Positions 1 through 5,858 of a stretch of 10,115 nucleotides of DNA are shown one piece after another. Position 1 is the first letter of the stretch. Every line of letters begins with the position of its first letter. Origin of the DNA: an uncultured Flavobacteriales bacterium. GTDB taxonomy: Bacteria; Bacteroidota; Bacteroidia; Flavobacteriales; Crocinitomicaceae. The stretch spans positions 1 to 10,115 of the forward strand of contig CAMPIU010000067.1 in the NCBI GenBank assembly GCA_946886545.1. The letters are read 5' to 3'. The notes under the pieces are model-generated. The model saw nothing but the letters and a program-made list of their open reading frames with translations. It searched no databases and was not told where the DNA came from. A program made the position numbers and the translations under genes.

Positions 1-1
1 T

Positions 2-322
2 CACGAAATCCACTTTTGTGCACTTCAAAGTGAGTTTGCAAAATCTTTCTTCAGGCAATTGGAAATCAAAGGAATGGATCTTTCGACTTTTTACTTTTGG
101 GATGGAAAAAAATTAAACAAACGCTCAACCGCAGCCCTGAAAGTTTTGAACTATTTGCGCTTTCCCTTTACTCTTGGTAAAATAGGGTGGATCTGTCCTC
201 GCTTTATCCGGGATGGAATTTACAACATGATCGCAAAAAGAAGAATGCGATTAGCTCCCGCTTTTTGTGCACTTCCGACTCCCGAGCAGGCTGTCCGGTT
301 TTTGTCCCAAAAAAGTTTTTAA
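2..322 (+). CDS. DCC-family (DUF393) thiol-disulfide oxidoreductase-like protein, 3' part
   Basis: The reading frame is open from base 2 to the TAA at 320-322, so the gene begins before the window; about 106 C-terminal residues are visible. They match the second half of the DCC/DUF393 family: an F-C-x-L-Q-S-like segment near the edge, a W-D-G-K-K-L stretch, a hydrophobic block ending in I-C-P-R-F-I-R-D-G-I-Y, then I-A-K-R-R and a terminal C-A-L-P-T-P-E with R-F-L. The N-terminal D-x-x-C-x-x-C motif that names the family would lie upstream and cannot be checked. Family members are small predicted redox proteins of poorly defined role. A TTG at 59 could serve as a start, but conserved sequence continues upstream of it, so a truncated product from that codon is unlikely. 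The link to the downstream operon is unclear, because a 131-bp gap separates them. Confidence 0.8.
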   Translation, partial: HEIHFCALQSEFAKSFFRQLEIKGMDLSTFYFWDGKKLNKRSTAALKVLNYLRFPFTLGKIGWICPRFIRDGIYNMIAKRRMRLAPAFCALPTPEQAVRFLSQKSF

Positions 323-380
323 TTGTTACTTTCTATCAAGGATCTCATAAATAAAACCAGATGTTAAAATCTGAGTCTGA

Positions 381-410
381 TTTGTGTAAATTCTTGTTAA
401 TATCATTCTG
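381..410 (+). promoter_or_regulatory. Weak candidate promoter for the 454-5817 operon
   Basis: TTTG at 381-384 could be a Bacteroidota -33 element. It is followed 18 bp later by TCATTCTG (403-410), a 4-of-6 match to the TAnnTTTG -7 consensus. A transcript would start near 415 and give a leader of about 40 bases before the ATG at 454. The match is weak and rests on the consensus alone. Confidence 0.25.
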
Positions 411-441
411 AAAAGAGGACTCACATAGGAAATACTTTAAC

Positions 442-449
442 TATTTTTG
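442..449 (+). promoter_or_regulatory. TAnnTTTG -7 box just before the operon's first ATG
   Basis: TATTTTTG at 442-449 matches the Bacteroidota -7 consensus TAnnTTTG in full and ends 4 bp before the ATG at 454. If used, transcription would begin at or next to the start codon and yield a leaderless message. No TTTG is present at the expected -33 distance, so it may be a chance match. The same octamer stands upstream of the secreted-protein gene. Confidence 0.3.
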
Positions 450-453
450 TCTT

Positions 454-1455
454 ATGAGAATATCTGCTTCGATTTATTCGGATAAGAAACGTGATCTGTC
501 GGAAACGATCAGGGACCTGGCGGCTCACCATGTCGATTTGTTACATGTTGACTGCAATGACGATCCTTCTGTTTTTGAAGATATCAGCAAGATCAGAACC
601 TGGTGTACCATTCCTATTGACTTGCATATTATTACCAAACATCCTTCCAAATACTTTGATTTGCTGCGCGCAGTTCCCGTGGAATATGTAACCTTTCAGG
701 TGGAAGACCTGGAAGAAGAATTGGTGATTCCTTCGGATATTAAAGGAAAAAAAGGATTGGCAGTCATCACTCCGACCTCCATCGAAGCATTTGATCAATA
801 CAACAACTTCGACTTTATTTTGATCATGGCTACCATTCCGGGACAAAGCGGGGGTGTTTTTGATGCCGTGAACTTTAAAAAGATCCGCGATTTTCAAAAG
901 AAATATCCGTCTAAATCGGTTCATGTGGATGGTGGAGTAAATGGTGAGGTTTCATTTATCCTAAGAAACATGGGGGTTCATACTTCTGTGTCGGGTTCTT
1001 ACTTGTTTAATGCTCCGAGTGTCGGACATGCATTGATGGATTTGACCAAGCGAAATGTAGATTCCCAGTTTTTGGTGAAAGACTTCATGATTCCGTTGAC
1101 CGAATCTCCGGTTATCGGGGAAGAATCTTCGTTATTACAGGTTTTAAATGCAATTGAAGACGGGAAGTTAGGCTTCACTTTGGTCGTTAACCAGGGAAAA
1201 GATTTAAACGGATTGATCTCCAATGCGGATATTCGCAAGAGTTTGATTCGCACAAATGGTAATTTGAATTCGGAATCTATTTCTGAGATCATGAATTCCA
1301 AACCCTTGGTTATCCAGGAAACAGCAACAGTAAACGACTTACTGCAACAAATCAAAAAATATACTTTCCCGATTCTTTATTTACCCGTTGTGGACGGAAA
1401 TAATAAGGCAAAAGGGATTTTAACATTCGTAAACCTGATTAAAGGGGAAATATGA
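454..1455 (+). CDS. Ribulose-phosphate 3-epimerase-like TIM barrel fused to a CBS-domain pair
   Basis: Residues 1-200 look like a ribulose-phosphate 3-epimerase (RPE). The start M-R-I-S-A-S-I resembles the family's usual N-terminus, which supports the ATG at 454. The metal-binding/catalytic set is in place: H31 and D33 (H-V-D), H58 (D-L-H) and D159 (H-V-D-G-G). The phosphate-side loop is altered: the usual M-x-V-N-P-G-F-G-G-Q is replaced by M-A-T-I-P-G-Q-S-G-G (125-134). Residues from about 207 to 333 form two CBS domains, the first starting V-K-D-F-M-I-P and the second I-S-E-I-M-N-S-K-P. RPE proteins are normally about 220 residues without CBS domains; the SIS-plus-two-CBS layout belongs to arabinose-5-phosphate isomerase (KdsD/KpsF). 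The gene's TGA overlaps the next ATG (ATGA, 1452-1455), implying coupled translation. Inference: a sugar-phosphate epimerase controlled by a nucleotide-type ligand on the CBS pair. The true substrate is not known, and housekeeping RPE is less likely. Confidence 0.8.
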   Translation: MRISASIYSDKKRDLSETIRDLAAHHVDLLHVDCNDDPSVFEDISKIRTWCTIPIDLHIITKHPSKYFDLLRAVPVEYVTFQVEDLEEELVIPSDIKGKKGLAVITPTSIEAFDQYNNFDFILIMATIPGQSGGVFDAVNFKKIRDFQKKYPSKSVHVDGGVNGEVSFILRNMGVHTSVSGSYLFNAPSVGHALMDLTKRNVDSQFLVKDFMIPLTESPVIGEESSLLQVLNAIEDGKLGFTLVVNQGKDLNGLISNADIRKSLIRTNGNLNSESISEIMNSKPLVIQETATVNDLLQQIKKYTFPILYLPVVDGNNKAKGILTFVNLIKGEI

Positions 1456-2450
1456 TCATTCATTTAAAAAAATCAGTAAGTTCAACTGATGCAGCCAGAT
1501 TAGCTGCAGAGAACAAAGCATTTCACCTGGTTTCTCAGGGAATCAATGTGTTGGTTACCGGTTCAGGAGTAAAAGAAGTTCCTGTAGCTTTGGAAGCATT
1601 TACAGAAGAGCATTGGGTGTTCCCGAACGATATGCAGCTGGCATCCAGGAATTACCGCTCTGAAACAAGGGAAGTAAAAATCGGGAATGTAACAGTTGGT
1701 GGAAAAACCGGAAACACCATTATGATTTCCGGACCATGTTCGGTTGAATCCGAAGAACAGATCAGGGAATCTTCCGAATTGTTAAAATCTTTGGGATTAA
1801 CGTCACTTCGCGGAGGTTGTTACAAACCGAGAACAAGTCCTTACAGTTTCCAGGGGCTTGGATTGGAAGGATTGAAATTGCTTGCTAAAATGCGCGAGGA
1901 ATATGGTTTTACAGTAGTTACTGAAGCCAGAGATGCAACACATATAGATGAAATTATTGAACATGCAGATGTGATCCAGGTTGGAGCAAAAGCAATGTAT
2001 GACCAGGGAATTCTTCGTGCGTGTGCAAAAACACAAAAAACGGTTTTGATCAAACGCGGTTTCGGAACAACATTGCAAGAGTTTGTTCAGGCTGCAGAGT
2101 TTGTTCTTTCCGGTGGAAATGAAAATGTCCTTTTGTGTGAAAGGGGAATTCGCACCTTTGAAACAGGAACGCGTTTCACCCTGGATCTATGTGGAGTTGA
2201 GTGGTTGAAACACTACACCAATCTTCCGGTTATCTTAGATCCGAGTCACGCAATGGGCTATGCCTACGGTGTTGCAGGATTATCACGTGCTTGTGTCGCT
2301 TTGGGTGTTGACGGATTGCTTGTTGAAGTTCATCCGAATCCGAAAGTTGCCAAGTCGGATGCTTCCCAGCAGCTGAATCACGATGAATTCAAGCACTTAT
2401 TACAAACACTCAGCCCGATTGCCTCAAGCGTTGGCTATAAATTGGTTTAA
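1452..2450 (+). CDS. 3-deoxy-7-phosphoheptulonate (DAHP) synthase, type I-beta
   Basis: The family condenses PEP with erythrose 4-phosphate to give DAHP, the entry step of the shikimate pathway. Residues 1-85 fit the ferredoxin-like regulatory domain of Thermotoga-type enzymes (starts M-I-I-H-L-K; ends with V-K-I-G-N-V). The barrel follows with G-P-C-S-V-E-S (94-100), L-R-G-G-C-Y-K-P-R-T-S-P-Y-S-F-Q-G (119-135), V-T-E-A-R-D, L-C-E-R-G-I-R-T-F-E (228-237), D-P-S-H (263-266) and V-E-V-H-P (291-295). Expected metal ligands are present: C96, H266, E292 and D303. The K-P-R-T-S motif favours a tetrose phosphate over arabinose 5-phosphate. Two oddities stand out: the PEP-contacting Arg of the G-A-R motif is Lys (K180), and the G-R-R-D loop after D-P-S-H reads G-Y-A-Y. 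There is no chorismate mutase domain, often fused to this enzyme in Bacteroidota. Its place between an RPE-CBS protein and a KdsC-like phosphatase suggests a specialised paralogue rather than, or besides, the shikimate enzyme. Confidence 0.85.
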   Translation: MIIHLKKSVSSTDAARLAAENKAFHLVSQGINVLVTGSGVKEVPVALEAFTEEHWVFPNDMQLASRNYRSETREVKIGNVTVGGKTGNTIMISGPCSVESEEQIRESSELLKSLGLTSLRGGCYKPRTSPYSFQGLGLEGLKLLAKMREEYGFTVVTEARDATHIDEIIEHADVIQVGAKAMYDQGILRACAKTQKTVLIKRGFGTTLQEFVQAAEFVLSGGNENVLLCERGIRTFETGTRFTLDLCGVEWLKHYTNLPVILDPSHAMGYAYGVAGLSRACVALGVDGLLVEVHPNPKVAKSDASQQLNHDEFKHLLQTLSPIASSVGYKLV

Positions 2451-2452
2451 TC

Positions 2453-3136
2453 TTGTTTTTAGAACAAAATATAAAAGGCCTTTGCGCAAAGTTCGGTGTC
2501 GATTTTTATCAGATGCTGAAAGATTTCGACGTAGACGGCGTAACAGAATTATCCATCCTGGACCTGGAGGCAATTGCAGAAGAATACGAAGTGGACTTCT
2601 ATTCGATGTTGTTCAAACCTTTGTTCATTTTCGATCATTTGAAGGTCAAAATCCAAAAAATTAAATTGCTAATTTTGGATGTGGATGGCGTGATGACTGA
2701 TGGCGGAATGTATTATACAGAAGCTGGCGACCAGGTGAAAAAATACAATTCCAAAGATGGAATGGCTATTATCAAAGCCCAGGAAAAAGGCTTGCTTTGC
2801 GGGATTATTTCCTCTGCATTTGTTGATCAGATGGTTCGAAACCGGGCCGACACTTTAGGAATAAAACACGTATACGTGGGTCGGGAACAAAAGATCATGA
2901 TCCTTAAACGCTGGTGCGGGGAATTGAATATTTCCCTGGATGAAGTGGCAATGATCGGTGATGATGTGAACGACTTATCGATTATGCGGGAAGTCGGATT
3001 GAGCGCGTGTCCGAAAGATGCCGTTCAGGAAGTTAAGAAAGAAGTAGATATTGTATTAACTAAAAATGGTGGGACAGGAGTTGTGAGAGAATTCATCGAC
3101 AACTTTCTTCTGTCAGAACCAATAAAAGAATATTAA
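2453..3136 (+). CDS. KdsC-like HAD-family sugar-acid phosphatase with N-terminal extension
   Basis: Residues 70-220 carry the C0-type HAD phosphatase core seen in Kdo-8-phosphate phosphatase (KdsC) and KDN-9-phosphatase: motif I D-V-D-G-V-M-T-D-G (76-84; nucleophile D76, acid D78), motif II I-I-S-S (118-121), a motif III Lys (K147 or K152), motif IV G-D-D-V-N-D (169-174) and a C-terminal G-G-T-G-V-V-R-E resembling KdsC's G-G-x-G-A-V-R-E. Motif II lacks the usual T-G-R, so the substrate may differ. The first 66 residues exceed the usual leader and resemble a degenerate XRE-type helix-turn-helix (N-I-K-x-L-C-x-K-F-G ... L-E-A-I-A-E-E-Y-E-V). They also hold two V-D-F-Y-x-M-L copies (16-22 and 47-53). 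The start is taken as TTG at 2453, two bases after the DAHP synthase stop; no in-frame ATG lies between the upstream stop (2438-2440) and M21, and starting at M21 would cut this segment. It probably removes phosphate from the ulosonate made by the upstream synthase. Confidence 0.82.
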   Translation: MFLEQNIKGLCAKFGVDFYQMLKDFDVDGVTELSILDLEAIAEEYEVDFYSMLFKPLFIFDHLKVKIQKIKLLILDVDGVMTDGGMYYTEAGDQVKKYNSKDGMAIIKAQEKGLLCGIISSAFVDQMVRNRADTLGIKHVYVGREQKIMILKRWCGELNISLDEVAMIGDDVNDLSIMREVGLSACPKDAVQEVKKEVDIVLTKNGGTGVVREFIDNFLLSEPIKEY

Positions 3137-3144
3137 ACAACGAC

Positions 3145-4368
3145 ATGAATCAAGTGAAATTAGGCATCATCAGAGAAGGTAAAGTACCACCTGATAAGCG
3201 AGTTCCACTCACTCCTAAACAGTGTAAGTTGGTTGAAATGAAATTTCCACACGTTAAAGTTCTTGTTCAAACAAGCGAAGTTCGCGCATTTAAGGATGAA
3301 GAATATGTGGCAGAAGGGATTGAAGTGGTAAAAGATTTGGCAGATTGCGACATTATTATGGGCGTGAAAGAAGTGAATATCGAGGATCTGATTCCCCGGA
3401 AAAAATTCCTTTTCTTTTCTCACACCATTAAGAAACAACCCTACAACAGGAACCTTTTGCGTGCAATTTTAGAGAAGAAAATTCAACTGATTGACTACGA
3501 AGTTCTCAAATCCAGGGAAAACAAACGCATAATCGGTTTCGGTCGTTATGCGGGAATTGTTGGAGCTTACAACGGGATTCTTGCGTTTGGTGAAAAAACA
3601 AATTTGTTCCATTTGAAACCTGCCAACGAATGTGCCGGAAGAAAAGAAATGGAAGAGGAATTGCATAAAGCCACTTTCCCCGACAATATGAAACTGGTAC
3701 TCACTGGTTTCGGAAGGGTAGGTTATGGCGCACGCGAGATCATGGATTTATTGCCGTTTACTGAGGTGAGCCCGGAAGAATTCTTAACTGAGAAGTTTGA
3801 TACTCCTGTATTTACACATTTGGAAATAGAGGACTATTATAGAAGAAAAGACGGAAAACCCTTTGTTAAAGCTGAATTCTATAGCACGCCTGAGTTTTAC
3901 GAATCAAGTTTTGCGCGTTATTCGGAAGCTGCTGATATCTACATCGCCTGTCATTTCTGGAGTAATAAATCTCCTTATATCCTGACGGCTGATGATCTGA
4001 AATCAGACAAGAATAAAATTAAGGTCATTGCAGATGTTTCCTGCGATATCCAGGGACCGATAGCTTCAACACTTCGCGCTTCAAAAATTGCAGATCCGTT
4101 TTACGGTTACGACCCGGAAACTGGTCAGGAGGTTGGATGGAACCAAGCCGGAGCAATCATGGTAATGGCGGTAGATAACTTGCCTTGTGAATTGCCAAAA
4201 GACGCTTCCGAAGACTTTGGAAACGAATTAATAAAATCTGTTTTCCCGCATTTATTCGGGGAAGATCCGGATAACATTATCGGAAGAGGTTCAGAGACTG
4301 ATTTAAATGGTAATTTAACCCCGAATTTTGCATATCTGAATGATTATGTAAACCAGGTGACGGCTTAA
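3145..4368 (+). CDS. LYS1-like saccharopine dehydrogenase / alanine dehydrogenase family oxidoreductase
   Basis: This NAD(P)-dependent dehydrogenase has the AlaDH/PNT fold, closest in pattern to yeast-type saccharopine dehydrogenase (lysine-forming). Residues 5-24 match the N-terminal domain signature (I-I-R-E-G-K-V-P-P-D-K-R-V-P-L-T-P). K75 (G-V-K-E) and H93 (F-S-H) sit where LYS1 has its catalytic Lys and His. F-G-x-Y-A-G (132-137), the Rossmann loop G-F-G-R-V-G (188-193), A-D-V-S (297-300) and D-N-L-P-x-x-L-P-x-D-A-S (344-355) also correspond to LYS1. The length of 407 residues is somewhat above yeast LYS1; an insert around 205-260 accounts for most of it. The ATG lies 8 bp after the phosphatase stop, consistent with the operon. 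LYS1 joins or splits lysine and 2-oxoglutarate through saccharopine; whether this protein uses lysine or another amino or keto acid cannot be read from the sequence. Confidence 0.8.
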   Translation: MNQVKLGIIREGKVPPDKRVPLTPKQCKLVEMKFPHVKVLVQTSEVRAFKDEEYVAEGIEVVKDLADCDIIMGVKEVNIEDLIPRKKFLFFSHTIKKQPYNRNLLRAILEKKIQLIDYEVLKSRENKRIIGFGRYAGIVGAYNGILAFGEKTNLFHLKPANECAGRKEMEEELHKATFPDNMKLVLTGFGRVGYGAREIMDLLPFTEVSPEEFLTEKFDTPVFTHLEIEDYYRRKDGKPFVKAEFYSTPEFYESSFARYSEAADIYIACHFWSNKSPYILTADDLKSDKNKIKVIADVSCDIQGPIASTLRASKIADPFYGYDPETGQEVGWNQAGAIMVMAVDNLPCELPKDASEDFGNELIKSVFPHLFGEDPDNIIGRGSETDLNGNLTPNFAYLNDYVNQVTA

Positions 4369-4377
4369 AAATCAGAG

Positions 4378-5817
4378 ATGGAGATACAGAAAGGCGATAA
4401 GAAGATAATCAAAGGCTGGGTAATGTACGACTGGGCAAACTCAGTTTACAACCTGGTTATTTCATCTGCCATTTTTCCTATTTTCTACGATACGGTAACT
4501 ACAAAACAGTATTTATCAGGAAAACCAGAGAATATAGGTAAGCCATGGACAAGTTTGGATTTGGATCCTTCGAAGCTTGCAGCCGGTGAAGAGGCGATGG
4601 TTGACTTTTTTGGAATGCATATTCCGAATTCGGCTTTGATGAGTTTCGTTCTTTCCGCATCTTTTCTGATTGTATCTTTTTCATCTCCTTTTTTATCCGG
4701 AATTGCCGATTACCGTGGGAATAAGAAGCGTTTTCTTCAGTTTTTCTGTTATTTGGGTGCACTTTCCTGCATGTCGCTTTATTTCTTTACGGACCTGATG
4801 CGTGACGGTTTGCTGGAAATTGCCATGTTGTCCTTGTTCTTTGCCAGTATCGGCTTTTGGAATAGTTTGGTCTTTTACAATTCGTATTTGCCCGAGATTG
4901 CTCATAAGAAAGACATGGACAAGATTTCTGCACGTGGCTTTTCCATGGGATATTTAGGCTCGATGGTCTTGTTGATTATATGTTTGGTTCTGATCCAGGT
5001 TCCGATTTTTGATTTTTTTGATGATCCGGCTACATTGGATGTGAAGGAAGCAATGCCTGTTAAATACTGTTTTATCCTCGTTGGCCTTTGGTGGGTTGGT
5101 TTCTCCCAATTTACCTATCGGGTTTTGCCTAATATCACTTCCAACCGGGTGAAAGAAAAAGGCTATATCTGGAAAGGATTCAAAGAATTGAAAGGCGTAT
5201 TCTCCGAATTTCAAAAGACCAAACGCTTGAAACGCTACCTGACTTCTTTCTTTTTCTTCAATACAGGAGTTCAAACTGTGATGCTAATGGCTACTTTCTT
5301 TGCGAAGAAAGAAATTGATTGGCCGGTTAAAGATGGAAAGGTAGATGACAGTGGATTGATCATTGCTATTTTATTGATCCAATTATTGGGAGCAGCCGGA
5401 GCCTTTTTGATGTCACGTTTATCCGGAAGAATTGGAAATGTGAAAACATTGGGAATTTCAATCGTGATTTGGCTGGGAGTTTGCGCTGCAGCATTCGTTA
5501 TTGAAACTCCTTTTGAGTTTTACTGCCTGGCTTGTGCTGTCGGAATCGTAATGGGTGGCGTTCAGGCTTTGGCCCGTTCTACTTATTCCAAATACCTTCC
5601 TGAAACAGAAGACCACGCAAGTTATTTCTCATTTTATGATGCAACGGAGAAAATCGGGATTGTAACCGGGACACTTTTCTTCGGTCTAATGGAAATTGGC
5701 TTCGAATCCATTCGCTATTCGGTTGTTTCGGTAGCATTCTTCTTTATCGTTGGCTTATTGATGCTTTTCCGAATCCCGAAACACGAGCGCACGGATTTGG
5801 AAGGGGTTTATGATTGA
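4378..5817 (+). CDS. UMF1 / Atg22-type MFS transporter
   Basis: A 479-residue polytopic inner-membrane protein. The N-terminal G-W-V-M-Y-D-W-A-N-S-V-Y-N (13-25) is the hallmark of the UMF1 family, related to the yeast vacuolar amino-acid effluxer Atg22. An MFS loop motif G-I-A-D-Y-R-G-N-K-K-R is at 108-118, and the family C-terminal signature G-G-V-Q-A-L-A-R-S (393-401) is followed by Y-F-S-F-Y-D-A-T-E-K. About twelve hydrophobic segments can be picked out (for example near 25-40, 85-108, 118-137, 145-166, 190-210, 228-246, 288-308, 325-346, 355-375, 380-398, 425-442 and 446-465). A hydrophilic loop at about 41-82 is longer than in a minimal MFS protein. The ATG is 9 bp after the dehydrogenase stop, so this is probably the last gene of the operon; it ends in tandem stops (TGA TAA). 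Substrate unknown; amino-acid export would fit the LYS1-like neighbour, by inference only. Confidence 0.87.
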   Translation: MEIQKGDKKIIKGWVMYDWANSVYNLVISSAIFPIFYDTVTTKQYLSGKPENIGKPWTSLDLDPSKLAAGEEAMVDFFGMHIPNSALMSFVLSASFLIVSFSSPFLSGIADYRGNKKRFLQFFCYLGALSCMSLYFFTDLMRDGLLEIAMLSLFFASIGFWNSLVFYNSYLPEIAHKKDMDKISARGFSMGYLGSMVLLIICLVLIQVPIFDFFDDPATLDVKEAMPVKYCFILVGLWWVGFSQFTYRVLPNITSNRVKEKGYIWKGFKELKGVFSEFQKTKRLKRYLTSFFFFNTGVQTVMLMATFFAKKEIDWPVKDGKVDDSGLIIAILLIQLLGAAGAFLMSRLSGRIGNVKTLGISIVIWLGVCAAAFVIETPFEFYCLACAVGIVMGGVQALARSTYSKYLPETEDHASYFSFYDATEKIGIVTGTLFFGLMEIGFESIRYSVVSVAFFFIVGLLMLFRIPKHERTDLEGVYD

Positions 5818-5858
5818 TAATTCAAGATCTTTTCTTACTGTTGTATGATTAATCGTCT

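Noticed and set aside
59..322. Independent 87-residue gene starting at TTG 59
   Set aside because: The frame is open to the window edge and family-like sequence continues upstream, so this is the tail of a longer gene.
541..924. Long antisense ORFs within operon genes (also 999-1355, 3160-3438 and 4954-5274 on the minus strand, and 9619-10032 on the plus strand)
   Set aside because: All lie opposite well-supported genes with conserved motifs and encode no recognisable domains; they are reading-frame shadows.
2453..3136. Calling the phosphatase kdsC outright
   Set aside because: Motif II lacks T-G-R, the N-terminus is extended, and the neighbour is a DAHP synthase, not KdsA, so Kdo-8-phosphate as substrate is not supported.
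5818..5858. Bidirectional terminator between the convergent genes
   Set aside because: Only short palindromes without a loop (AAGATCTT at 5824-5831, GATTAATC at 5847-5854) are present; no stable stem-loop with a T-tract was found.
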